The notes: generated by a model not told the origin, from the sequence alone. Positions 1-6,780 are shown, counted from the stretch's first letter. The stretch is 7,731 nt of DNA from DATKXU01 sp035528905 (GCA_035528905.1 DATKXU010000124.1:1-7731), one strand, 5' to 3'. Program-made: numbers and translations.

Positions 1-61
1 TCGCGAGGTCCGCCTGCGTGAAACCATAGCGAGCCCGAAGCTCCGGCATTCGTGTCTTCAT
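1..61 (-). CDS. XRE-family helix-turn-helix regulator, N-terminal fragment
   Basis: Only the first 20 codons are in the window; the gene runs off the left edge. The peptide starts MKTRMPELRARYGFTQADLA, which is the opening of a lambda-Cro/XRE DNA-binding domain: a basic first helix (ELRARYG) followed by the conserved FTQADLA segment that begins the helix-turn-helix. Proteins that start this abruptly with the HTH are usually short (about 65-70 residue) regulators of the YgzD type, but this length cannot be checked here. A GAGGGGG ribosome-binding site lies about 11 bases before the ATG, inside the end of the preceding small ORF, whose stop codon is only a few bases upstream, so the two are probably co-transcribed and perhaps translationally coupled. 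The family assignment rests on 20 residues; the target DNA is unknown. Confidence 0.7.
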   Translation of the reverse strand, partial: MKTRMPELRARYGFTQADLA

Positions 62-66
62 CAGCG

Positions 67-198
67 CTACGTCCCCCTCAGATCGAGGTAAATGCAGCTC
101 AGGGAGAAGCTGAGCAGGAACAGAAAGTAGGTGAGCGCCCACAGCATGACGGGGGTGAGGGCTAGAACCTGGATCAAGACTTGAATCCAAGGGAACAA
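67..198 (-). CDS. possible small single-span membrane protein upstream of the XRE gene
   Basis: I do not recognise a family. Reading from a TTG with a weak GGATAGAG ribosome-binding site gives 43 residues. The middle is strongly hydrophobic (ALTPVMLWALTYFLFLLSFS and onwards, about residues 12-37), ending in the short polar tail YLDLRGT, so it would form one membrane span. An internal ATG at 147 would give a 26-residue product with the same span but has no visible ribosome-binding site. The stop lies five bases before the XRE start. Many compact XRE regulators are encoded just after a small membrane protein; this could be a reduced version of such a partner. It starts 28 bases after the oxidoreductase stop on the same strand. 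The unusual start codon and short length keep confidence low. Confidence 0.4.
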   Translation of the reverse strand: MFPWIQVLIQVLALTPVMLWALTYFLFLLSFSLSCIYLDLRGT

Positions 199-226
199 GA
201 CTCTATCCGCAGGCCGCTAAAGCAGG

Positions 227-1954
227 TCAGTCCAGGTAGAACGCGTAGACGCGTACCTTCTGCGCGCCCCAGGTGGAGTCGAAGGTGGCTCGGACCCCGG
301 TTGCGGGAACGCCGATCTCCTCGCGGACGAGGCGCTGGTAGTTTCCCTTCACATCGCGCAAAAGCTTCCAACCGTCGGGGTTTTTGATCTCTATGCGGAA
401 GTCCTTGACCATCTCCTCGGGGGTATGGGTAAGCTGGTCGTCCGCCTGGTGGCGGCTCATGGCGATCAACTTCGAGAGCGCGGTGTCAAATACCAGACTG
501 GCGCTGGAGACTGGCTTCGGTTCGGCCCAGGTGTATTCCACGCTGTCGCCGACCCGGCCTTCCCAGCAGTGTTGGTCCTCTCCAACGGGGCGGTTGACTG
601 CATCGCGCAGAGGCTCCGGATCGCCGGCTGATGCGCTCAGGGCAGCCTGCTTGGTCAATTCCGAGAATTCCTGCTTCACCCAGGGCAGATAGCAATCCTG
701 CCTCAGGAGCGACTGCTGAAGCTCACGAATGTGCTTCTGTCCGACCTCTCTGGGTGAGAGGCCGTTCTTTATGGCGATGGCGACAGCGGTTCCGACCGCC
801 TGTCCCATCACGGAGGTCGTTCCCTGGAGCCTGGCCGAGCTCATCGCGGCGTGCGTCATGCCGGCGCATCTGCCGGCGAACATCAGGTTCTCGATATTCT
901 TCGAGTAGAGGCAGCGGTAGGTTATGCCGTAGGGCGAAGGCGCAGGATGCAGGATTGAGGGCACCCCTTTGTAATGGATACCGGCGGGATGATGATCGTC
1001 CATTTTCCATCCGCCGTATGCCACGATATCGTCAAATCGCCCTTCGGATTCGACATCGTTCTGCGTCATGACGTAGTCGCCGATATAGCGCCTGCTCTCC
1101 CGTTTGCCGGGCAGGAATTCTATCCAGTCCAGCGCCCAATTCTCCGCGCCGTGGTCGCCGTGGTTCTTCAGGTGATCCCATATCCCGTAGGCGACCTTTA
1201 TTAGCTCGTCCCGGATCTTCTCCGTGTCGTAGATGCTGTCGTCATCGCCGCCGAGCTCGATCCACCAGTAGCCCATCTCCAGCCATCCGTGCATGCGATC
1301 GGGCAAATCATCGTCGGTCGGAAAATCGTAGGCCCAGGGCGGCGGCTCGAACGGCTGGGGCGTGCCGGTGTCTATCGCTTGGAAGAGGCACGTCATGCCC
1401 ATAGTCTTCTTATCCGCCGCTTCCGGCTCGATTGACTCTCCATATTCGCTCCTGGCTTCCCTGCCGACGCGGAACTGCGCACCAGTCAGCGGTGCGAGAA
1501 TGGCGTCTCCCGAGCAGTCGGCGAAAATCTTCGCCTCGATCGTGTGGTAGGTCTCGGTGGTAAGCTGCCAGCCTGTCGCCGAGCGTATGCGCGATCCGTC
1601 CATATCGGCGTCCAGACACGAGCAGTTGAGGAAATATGTGAGGTTCGGCTCAAGCATGACCTTCTCATAAAGGACCGTGTCCCAGATGGAGAAGCTCTTC
1701 GTCGGGTTCCGGCGCAGGTTCTCAAGGCGGAACTCTTCGACAAGACCCGTCTCGCGGATGTTGGGAATCTGGTTATGCCGATCGGCGCCGCAGACGTGAA
1801 CCCTGATCTCGCTGGAGGAATTGCCGCCGAAGACGGGCCTTTCGTGCATGATGGCGGTTCTTGCTCCATGTCTGGCGGCCGAGATCGCGGCGCACAAGCC
1901 CGCGAGTCCTCCACCGACGACGCAGAAGTCGAATTTGTGTGAGAGTTTTCTCAT
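227..1954 (-). CDS. FAD-dependent oxidoreductase with C-terminal beta-sandwich (PF12831-like)
   Basis: A 575-residue flavoprotein. The N-terminus carries a Rossmann dinucleotide-binding motif, VVGGGLAG (residues 12-19), followed by the acidic end of strand two (MHERP, E38) and GGNSSSEIR (43-51), a stretch typical of PF12831 oxidoreductases. FADCSGD (144-150) and NLMFAGRCAG with SSARLQGTTSVMGQAVG (356-388) are the later FAD-contacting segments. From about residue 440 the sequence becomes beta-rich and ends KVRVYAFYLD, resembling the carbohydrate-binding-type beta-sandwich that closes many of these proteins. There is no signal peptide when the ATG at 1954 is used; that start has AGGAGG about seven bases upstream and is preferred over an 18-codon longer reading. 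It is the third gene of the isomerase/radical SAM operon. Substrate is unknown; oxidation of a sugar or sugar-derived alcohol is my inference from its neighbours. Confidence 0.92.
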   Translation of the reverse strand: MRKLSHKFDFCVVGGGLAGLCAAISAARHGARTAIMHERPVFGGNSSSEIRVHVCGADRHNQIPNIRETGLVEEFRLENLRRNPTKSFSIWDTVLYEKVMLEPNLTYFLNCSCLDADMDGSRIRSATGWQLTTETYHTIEAKIFADCSGDAILAPLTGAQFRVGREARSEYGESIEPEAADKKTMGMTCLFQAIDTGTPQPFEPPPWAYDFPTDDDLPDRMHGWLEMGYWWIELGGDDDSIYDTEKIRDELIKVAYGIWDHLKNHGDHGAENWALDWIEFLPGKRESRRYIGDYVMTQNDVESEGRFDDIVAYGGWKMDDHHPAGIHYKGVPSILHPAPSPYGITYRCLYSKNIENLMFAGRCAGMTHAAMSSARLQGTTSVMGQAVGTAVAIAIKNGLSPREVGQKHIRELQQSLLRQDCYLPWVKQEFSELTKQAALSASAGDPEPLRDAVNRPVGEDQHCWEGRVGDSVEYTWAEPKPVSSASLVFDTALSKLIAMSRHQADDQLTHTPEEMVKDFRIEIKNPDGWKLLRDVKGNYQRLVREEIGVPATGVRATFDSTWGAQKVRVYAFYLD

Positions 1955-2024
1955 GCGTTGGCCTCCTGTTCGGAATTCCCTCGCAAGGGCGGGGAAACAG
2001 AAGTTCAAAAGTGGTTGGATTCGC

Positions 2025-3362
2025 TCAGCCCAACATTGCCAAGATCGCCTGTCTGGCCAGACCCAGCTTGCGCCACCCCTTTATCGCAGTGGCCAGTACC
2101 CCCATCTGTGCCGACAGGTAATAGACCGGCTCGAAGAAATCCTCGTTGCCCTCTATGCGCCCGTGAAGGTTCGGGTTGCGCTTGTTGAAGCCCTCTTCCC
2201 TCACGATATCCACAAGCGGTGTATTCGGATAGATCCGCAGTCCAGGCGGGTCCGCAAAAGCCGCGTTTGCCCTCGCTTCCTTCAAGAGGTTGAGCGTTTC
2301 CAGAACGGTGCTCATCGTCTCGCCTGGGCCGCCAAGCATCGTGGAGCATGAGAATTTCAGGCCCGCATCCCTGCTGAAGCGCGCCATCCGCTTGACGTCA
2401 TCCGGCGTGAAGTCCTTCCGCATGCAGCGGAGTATCTCCTCGTTCGCATTCTCGATGGTGAATATCGCCAGCTTGCATCCGGCTTCCACCATAAGCTTGG
2501 CAAGTTCGAGCGAGAACGGCTTCGGCGCAGTGTAAACAGACCAGGAGATCTTACCGCCGAGGTTCCGGTCAACAATCTCCTGGCAGACCGCTATTGCGTG
2601 TTCCTCAGGGTAATTGAACTCGCTGTCGCAGAAGAAGAACCGCCTGACTCCCTTTGCCATCACGCTCTCGATTTCGTCAACAATGTCCGCAACCGGGTGC
2701 AGGCGCATCACGCGTCCTTCGACTGCCGGTACGACGCAGTATATACAGTCCTGCGCGCAGCCCCGCTTCGTCTGAACGCCGGTTGCGCCTTTCAGTCCGC
2801 TCTTATGGACGTAGCGCGAGTCGTCCACCTTCGACCGCGCCGAGAAACGCATGCCTGTAATGTCGCCCATGCCGACCGGGTTGCGGCGGAACTCGCTCCC
2901 GACGCGATAAACAAGCCCAGGAACCTCCTTGTAAGCCTCCAGGTTTCCGAAATTCCTGGCGAGCATCGGCAGAGCGAACTCCCCTTCGCCGGCAATTCCC
3001 AAGTCCAGCCTACATGAGTTCAGAACCTGCTCGGGACATATCGAAAACCCGCTTCCGCCGAGGACCATCGGTGCATCGGTAGCGTCCCTCACCTGGCGGA
3101 TGATATCCCGAAGCTCGGGGACCATGAAGCGCCCGTAGAGGACGTCGTCAAGGTTGCGGTGGGTGATTCCCACCAGATCCGGCCGGTGTTCGCTGAAGAA
3201 GGAGCGAATAGTCTTCCCGACGTCCGAAGCGTGGCAGAGGTCGAGCAGATCCACCGCGAAGCCCTGGCTTTCGAGCGCCGAGCTCAGATACTCGAGTCCA
3301 AGCGGGGCTGTCTTTGGTTTCCATCGGTTCGGGTTGACGAGGGCAATTCGTTCGATCACCAT
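2025..3362 (-). CDS. B12-binding-domain radical SAM enzyme
   Basis: A 445-residue protein with two parts. Residues 1-140 form a Rossmann-like cobalamin-binding fold as found in BchE-type radical SAM enzymes (LGLEYLSSALESQGF at 21-35, VLGGSGFS at 100-107, GIAGEGE at 122-128). The DxHxxG cobalt-ligand motif of methionine synthase is absent; the equivalent stretch reads DLCHASDVG, which is common in this class and may mean His-off cobalamin binding. The radical SAM core follows, with the [4Fe-4S] cysteines C202, C206 and C209 in GCAQDCIYC. FTIENANEEI (301-310) and MLGGPGET (342-349) fit later barrel strands. GAGGAG lies six bases before the ATG, so the start is secure. Enzymes of this class perform methylations, ring rearrangements or other radical reactions; which one here is not visible. 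It sits between the isomerase-like and oxidoreductase genes, about 70 bases from each. Confidence 0.94.
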   Translation of the reverse strand: MVIERIALVNPNRWKPKTAPLGLEYLSSALESQGFAVDLLDLCHASDVGKTIRSFFSEHRPDLVGITHRNLDDVLYGRFMVPELRDIIRQVRDATDAPMVLGGSGFSICPEQVLNSCRLDLGIAGEGEFALPMLARNFGNLEAYKEVPGLVYRVGSEFRRNPVGMGDITGMRFSARSKVDDSRYVHKSGLKGATGVQTKRGCAQDCIYCVVPAVEGRVMRLHPVADIVDEIESVMAKGVRRFFFCDSEFNYPEEHAIAVCQEIVDRNLGGKISWSVYTAPKPFSLELAKLMVEAGCKLAIFTIENANEEILRCMRKDFTPDDVKRMARFSRDAGLKFSCSTMLGGPGETMSTVLETLNLLKEARANAAFADPPGLRIYPNTPLVDIVREEGFNKRNPNLHGRIEGNEDFFEPVYYLSAQMGVLATAIKGWRKLGLARQAILAMLG

Positions 3363-3414
3363 GACTTACTCCTCAAGATGTGCGCGATCCACCACTCGAT
3401 TGAACGCGGATCAC

Positions 3415-3435
3415 GGAGACCGTGCGACAGTCTCC
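3415..3435 (-). other. intercistronic hairpin after the isomerase stop codon
   Basis: Read on the minus strand, GGAGAC and GTCTCC form a perfect 6-bp stem around a 9-base loop. The first G of the stem is the last base of the isomerase TAG stop. No run of T follows, so it is not a convincing terminator. It could protect the upstream mRNA's 3' end or tune expression between the first and second genes. A stem of this size can occur by chance. Confidence 0.35.
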
Positions 3436-4478
3436 TATTTGGCTGGTAATCCCAGCAGTACCAAGTTCACGATCTCCAGCACGCGGATTGTGTCCAGGTT
3501 CCTGCGCGCCTGGAGGTATTTCTCGCGCAGCGGGCCCTGGGTGATCTGGGCCGCCTTGTCCCATAGATGGTTCCACGTGCGAATGCTCATCTTCGCGGCC
3601 TCAACCTGGTCCTCCAGGTAGGGAAAGAGGTCGTACCCCATCCGCTCGCCGTTCTTGCCATAGCCGAGCAGTTGGAGCTCGATCGCCATCCCGAAGGTCT
3701 GCTCGATGTACGATGCGCCAACGATGTTGTCGTCGTCGAACTGCCCCCATCCGGAGTTTGCATGCTGGTGCCCGAGCAGCCCCTCGCTTGCCAGGAGCGC
3801 CGCGTACTGAGGGAGGTTCTCGCCTCGCATGATGAGGTGCTGCCAGTCCATGTTCACCTTCAGGTTGCCGGTGTCTATCCCCATCTCCTTGAGCTTCTTG
3901 ATCACGAGGATGCAGGTCGCCTGATTCGCCAGTAGGATGCGCATCTTCGGCTCGCTGTTCTTGTCCTCCAGCAGCACCGGCACGCCTTTGCTGTTCGCGT
4001 ATTCCACCGCCTCAGCGATGCCGTCCACGAAGAGCTTCCACATCTCTGTGTAGTCGGCCTGATTTGGGTAATTGTAGCCGTCGTTCCCCGGCCATATGAT
4101 GAGCCTGGCGCGAAGCCGTGCCGCCTGGTCTATCGCTTGCTTCGTGATCTCCATGGACTTCCGCCGCAAGCCCGGGTCGGGGTTCATGAAGCATCCCATC
4201 TTCAGTTCCGGCATGCAGAAGGTTCCCAGCGCGACCGCGTAGAAATCCTTGCTGCCGATCGCCTGGAGGACGTCCTTCTCGATATCTTCATTGATCTCCT
4301 GCGGATAATGCCCCTCGAAGCCGTCGAGCAGGTCTCCGAGTCCATTCGCCATGCGAGCGTACTTCTCCGGCATGGGTTCGTCCGCAACCTCGGCATGGTA
4401 TCCGTCGGCCATGAATCTCGTCGGGCACTTCCCGGCCATCCAGATTCCGAGGCTGTTCCTCAGACGTTTCATCGTCAT
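3435..4478 (-). CDS. xylose-isomerase-like TIM-barrel sugar isomerase/epimerase
   Basis: A 347-residue protein of the xylose isomerase-like TIM-barrel superfamily, close in length to xylose and bacterial L-rhamnose isomerases. LIIWPGNDGYNYP (126-138) corresponds to the WGGREGY segment of xylose isomerase. Likely metal ligands fall in order: E171 in LLEDKNSEPK, D211 with H214 in NMDWQH, H237 in GHQHANSG, and an acidic residue among D248-D250 (FDDDN) or E267. This E-D-H-acid series resembles L-rhamnose isomerase/tagatose epimerase more than classic xylose isomerase. The expected reaction is aldose-ketose isomerisation or epimerisation of a free or modified sugar; the substrate is not identifiable. 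Two in-frame ATGs (4478, 4472) follow AAAGGAG at 4 and 10 bases; I took the first. The long upstream extension of the frame is not protein-like. First gene of the minus-strand operon; no clear promoter was found. Confidence 0.88.
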   Translation of the reverse strand: MTMKRLRNSLGIWMAGKCPTRFMADGYHAEVADEPMPEKYARMANGLGDLLDGFEGHYPQEINEDIEKDVLQAIGSKDFYAVALGTFCMPELKMGCFMNPDPGLRRKSMEITKQAIDQAARLRARLIIWPGNDGYNYPNQADYTEMWKLFVDGIAEAVEYANSKGVPVLLEDKNSEPKMRILLANQATCILVIKKLKEMGIDTGNLKVNMDWQHLIMRGENLPQYAALLASEGLLGHQHANSGWGQFDDDNIVGASYIEQTFGMAIELQLLGYGKNGERMGYDLFPYLEDQVEAAKMSIRTWNHLWDKAAQITQGPLREKYLQARRNLDTIRVLEIVNLVLLGLPAK

Positions 4479-4893
4479 AGAGCTCCTTTCATCGTACTGG
4501 GCAGACGCCTGACGTGCGTATATTCGACGTGTCGCCGCATCCTCCCTGCGCGGCTTGCAGGAATCCCCAGCCCCGCTTCTCCGTTTTGCCTGCCGTGCGC
4601 TGTGCAGCCGCTCGATAGGCATTGGCGCATTCACACATTTCCAACACAGCTCTTGACAAATTGTGAAAATGGGGCTATACTTATGACAAAGTGACGATCT
4701 GGCAATGACACGGCTTCGTCCGCACAGGCGGTAGCTGTCAGGAAGCTGGTCGGTTTCGGCGGAAAGTGGGTTCTCTTGTCGGCGCATCCGATGCCGGCCT
4801 ACTCGCCGCCATATGGTTGTCTCCTGTCGAGAGTTTTCTATGTGGTAACTGTATCGGGGCGCACCTGGGCAAACGGGCAGGGGGGTGTTTGAC
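4479..4893. other. divergent intergenic region
   Basis: About 415 bases separate the minus-strand operon from the plus-strand LuxR-type gene. It holds the operon's ribosome-binding site at the left edge and a strong plus-strand promoter (4653-4681). Between that promoter and the LuxR-type gene is a leader of roughly 200 bases in which I see no strong terminator or recognisable riboswitch. Open frames crossing the region on both strands look like low-complexity arginine-rich read-through and have no credible ribosome-binding sites. I could not find a convincing minus-strand promoter for the operon. Confidence 0.6.
4653..4681 (+). promoter_or_regulatory. near-consensus sigma-70 promoter for the LuxR-type gene
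   Basis: TTGACA (perfect -35), a spacer of exactly 17 bases and TATACT (-10) reading rightwards, giving a start near 4688. The -35 box is part of an imperfect palindrome, TTGACAAATTGTGAA (4653-4667, one mismatch between arms), which could be an operator. The leader to the next start codon is about 200 bases, unusually long for such a small regulator gene. Confidence 0.75.
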
Positions 4894-5169
4894 ATGGGGA
4901 TTCACAGTTTCTACAGCGAAAACGAAGGGGCCGTCATCCGGCTGACCGATCGGGAAATCGAGGTCTTGAAGCTCGTGCTCGAGGGAAAGTCGAGCAAAGA
5001 GGCTGCGGCGATCCTGTGCTGCAGTAAGCGAACTGTGGACTTCCACTTGGCGAGGGTCTACCAGAAACTCGACGTGTCAAACCGAGTGCAGGCTATGCGC
5101 CGTGTTGCCGTGTTGGGATTGATTCCTCTGGGCGGCGCAGAAGACGAAGACGATGGCCGCCGTCATTAG
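4894..5169 (+). CDS. stand-alone LuxR/GerE-type helix-turn-helix regulator
   Basis: A 91-residue protein that is almost entirely a LuxR-type DNA-binding domain (residues 17-71): LTDREIEVLKLVLEGKSSKE, then AAAILCCSKRTVDFHLARVY with the recognition helix, then QKLDVSNRVQA. There is no receiver, PAS or autoinducer-binding domain, so it resembles GerE in layout. A 20-residue tail (GAEDEDDGRRH at the end) is acidic then basic. I chose the ATG at 4894 because AGGGGG lies about eight bases upstream; a GTG at 4885 directly abuts that run and is less likely. It is preceded by a strong promoter and is convergent with the anti-sigma kinase gene. With no sensory domain, its activity is probably set by expression level or a partner protein; targets are unknown. 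Confidence 0.82.
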   Translation: MGIHSFYSENEGAVIRLTDREIEVLKLVLEGKSSKEAAAILCCSKRTVDFHLARVYQKLDVSNRVQAMRRVAVLGLIPLGGAEDEDDGRRH

Positions 5170-5250
5170 CCTGGTCTCGCTGGTCTGTGCGTCCCCCTCT
5201 GGGAAACTCCGCCTGGTGACCACTTGATGATGTGCGCCTGCCAGACTCTC

Positions 5251-5278
5251 GGGCGGTCGGTTCCGGTCGCCCTTAATT
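5251..5278 (+). terminator. probable intrinsic terminator of the LuxR-type gene
   Basis: GGGCGGTCGG and CCGGTCGCCC fold into a GC-rich stem of nine or ten pairs including two G-U pairs, with a very tight loop, followed by TTAATT. It lies in the gap between two convergent genes, where a terminator is expected. The T tract is imperfect, and on the minus strand the hairpin has no T tail, so it should work mainly rightwards. Confidence 0.45.
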
Positions 5279-5297
5279 CCCTTCCTTGCTATCCCCC

Positions 5298-5753
5298 TCA
5301 GCTCTCTCGATCACAGCGTTTGACCAGCCGCACAGTCGTCCCGGAGCCGAAGTTAAATTCCACGGAATCCGCGAGCGTTCGCATGAGAAAGATTCCCATC
5401 CCGCTCTCCCCGAAGTCTTCCAACACGGGCGGGGCAACCGAGTCGGGATCGAATCCACAGCCGTTATCCGAAACTTCCACTACCAGCGCTCGTTCGCTGC
5501 TCGTGCATTTCACTCTTATCTCATCCAGCTCGCCCTTCGGTGAGCCATGCCTGAGAGCATTCGCGCACGCCTCACCGACGGCCAGTTCCATGTCCGCCGC
5601 TTCTTCCAGAGACAATGGCGATGAGCTCAAGAACTCCGTTACTTGGCGCCTCAGCTCCCTGACGTTTTCCGGGAGGCTTTGGACGCTCATGTACGCGGTT
5701 TCCCAGATGGGTTCAGCCTGATCGGCCCAGGTCGTCGCTGATTCCTGTTCCAC
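5298..5753 (-). CDS. RsbW/SpoIIAB-like anti-sigma serine kinase
   Basis: A 151-residue GHKL-type ATPase of the HATPase_c_2 family, the usual length for anti-sigma kinases. The N box is ELAVGEACANALRHG (56-70) with E61 and N65 as the expected catalytic and magnesium-binding residues; the G1 box is DNGCGFD (96-102); the G2 box is GESGMG (115-120). In this family the kinase binds and holds a sigma factor, and phosphorylates its STAS antagonist on serine to stay active. The start is a GTG at 5753 with AGGAG seven bases upstream; the ATG 21 codons downstream has no comparable site. The matching antagonist is encoded at 6781-7140 on the other strand, not beside it as in Bacillus rsbV-rsbW. No sigma factor gene is in view, so the target is open; some homologues act on other partners. 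Confidence 0.92.
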   Translation of the reverse strand: MEQESATTWADQAEPIWETAYMSVQSLPENVRELRRQVTEFLSSSPLSLEEAADMELAVGEACANALRHGSPKGELDEIRVKCTSSERALVVEVSDNGCGFDPDSVAPPVLEDFGESGMGIFLMRTLADSVEFNFGSGTTVRLVKRCDRES

Positions 5754-5835
5754 GTCGCTGCTCCTACTGGTAGCTATGGTGCCGAACCGGCGCTGCGTCG
5801 CCGAATGAAGCCGGACGACTTGTCAAGTTGTCCAC

Positions 5836-5859
5836 TATCTGCCACTCAGTTGGCAGATA
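5836..5859 (-). promoter_or_regulatory. 9-bp inverted repeat in the kinase gene leader
   Basis: TATCTGCCA and TGGCAGATA are perfect inverted arms around the 6-base spacer CTCAGT. The site begins about three bases after the predicted transcription start of the kinase gene, an ideal position for a repressor operator. It lacks a T tail and is unlikely to be a terminator. A second palindrome, ACTTGTCAAGT (5818-5828), lies seven bases further along. Confidence 0.55.
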
Positions 5860-5868
5860 AACCAGGCC

Positions 5869-5897
5869 ATGATAGCAAGTGGCATGTTCTCTGTCAA
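5869..5897 (-). promoter_or_regulatory. sigma-70 promoter for the anti-sigma kinase
   Basis: On the minus strand: TTGACA, a 17-base spacer, then TATCAT. The predicted start is near 5862, giving a leader of about 110 bases before the GTG at 5753. Confidence 0.65.
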
Positions 5898-5967
5898 TGT
5901 CTTACAAGCATTCGCTGGCCAGGTTGTTGGGGGTCTCCCATATTGTGCGCTCCGGCCTGGTGAGGGA

Positions 5968-5996
5968 TTGAAACTTAGGAGCCGATTGTGTAAGAT
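5968..5996 (+). promoter_or_regulatory. probable promoter for the protease-like and STAS genes
   Basis: TTGAAA, a 17-base spacer and TAAGAT read rightwards, with a start near 6003. It is back-to-back with the kinase promoter about 70 bases away, so the two halves of the partner switch would be fired from one divergent control region. The -10 match is only moderate. Confidence 0.5.
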
Positions 5997-6088
5997 ACTG
6001 CTGTGCCGCATGGCGCACGGAATTGACTGGGAGCGATGTGCGCCTTATGCTGCCGCAGCATCTCCAAGCTGAGGATGGACGCGCTAAT

Positions 6089-6733
6089 ATGGGAAAAAAT
6101 CGGTGGGTTCCCGCGCTGGTGGCTCTTGTCGGCGCGTGTATCCTTGCTGCGCTGTATCGCTACAACCAACAAAGCCACGGCTACGAGGAGTACCTGGTCG
6201 CGAATATGTCGGCTTTGTTCTGGCTGCCGATTATGGTGGCGCTGCTGGTCATCAGGCAGGAGCCGTCCAGCTTTGGGTTGGCGCTGGGCGATGCGAGACG
6301 CGGATACCGTTTGGCCGGCCTGCTCTTTCTCGCTGTGCTGCCCTTCCTGGTCTTTGCGGCAACGAGGAAGGATTTCCAGACGTATTATCCTATTCAGAAA
6401 CGGGCGGCGCACGACCTCGCATACTTCGGTTACTTCGAGCTTTCGTACGGGATGTACCTTTTCTGCTGGGAATTCTTCTTCAGAGGATTCCTGCTTTTCG
6501 GGCTGGCTAGGTTAATCGGTTCGTGGAGCGTGTTTGTGCAGGCCATTGCTTTTGGTATCATGCACATAGGCAAACCCCCGGCCGAAGTCGCGGCATCGCT
6601 CGTATCAGGGCTGATCCTGGGCGTTGTGGCGCTCAGGGCGAAGTCATTCGTGCCCTGCTTTGTGCTGCACTGGGCGGTCTCTATCACATTCGATGTCCTG
6701 GTAATCCTCGCGGCTAGGGGGCTTCTGTTCTGA
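6089..6733 (+). CDS. CPBP-type intramembrane protease homologue
   Basis: A 214-residue multi-span membrane protein of the CPBP/Rce1/CAAX-protease superfamily (PF02517). Hydrophobic segments cover about residues 7-23, 40-55, 74-90, 119-140, 148-158, 169-182 and 188-207. The three active-site motifs are present: WEFFFRG (127-133, in place of EExxxRG), FGIMH (155-159, FxxxH) and HWAVS (194-198, HxxxN-like). The first glutamate of motif 1 is tryptophan; a related subgroup does show WEFFFRG, so activity cannot be excluded. The start is uncertain: the ATG at 6089 leads straight into the first span but has only a distant GAGG; GTG at 6038 has GGGAG four bases upstream, and TTG at 6023 is also in frame, adding up to 22 residues that do not look conserved. 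STAS follows after 47 bases on the same transcript. Its substrate is unknown. Confidence 0.83.
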   Translation: MGKNRWVPALVALVGACILAALYRYNQQSHGYEEYLVANMSALFWLPIMVALLVIRQEPSSFGLALGDARRGYRLAGLLFLAVLPFLVFAATRKDFQTYYPIQKRAAHDLAYFGYFELSYGMYLFCWEFFFRGFLLFGLARLIGSWSVFVQAIAFGIMHIGKPPAEVAASLVSGLILGVVALRAKSFVPCFVLHWAVSITFDVLVILAARGLLF

Positions 6734-6780
6734 GTGCGCCATCTTTGCAAGCTGGATTCAGCGGAAAGAGGGTAGTTCCA

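Noticed and set aside
1955..2008. Eighteen-codon longer start for the FAD oxidoreductase
   Set aside because: The ATG at 1954 has AGGAGG at ideal spacing and leads directly into the Rossmann fold; the extension covers that ribosome-binding site.
4705..4734. Nine-codon leader peptide MTRLRPHRR in the LuxR-type gene leader
   Set aside because: It is arginine-rich and well placed after the promoter, but there is no ribosome-binding site and no attenuator hairpin follows it.
4479..4895. N-terminal extension of the isomerase frame back to 4895
   Set aside because: The extra 139 residues are arginine- and serine-rich without family resemblance, and a good AAAGGAG site marks the start at 4478.
5943..5974. 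GGTGAGGGATTGAAAC, resembling the 3' end of some CRISPR repeats
   Set aside because: Only a single copy exists in the window with no spacer-repeat periodicity and no cas genes; the segment is better explained as containing the -35 box TTGAAA.
5869..6072. Plus-strand 67-codon frame between the divergent promoters
   Set aside because: It overlaps both predicted promoters and has no domain or ribosome-binding site.
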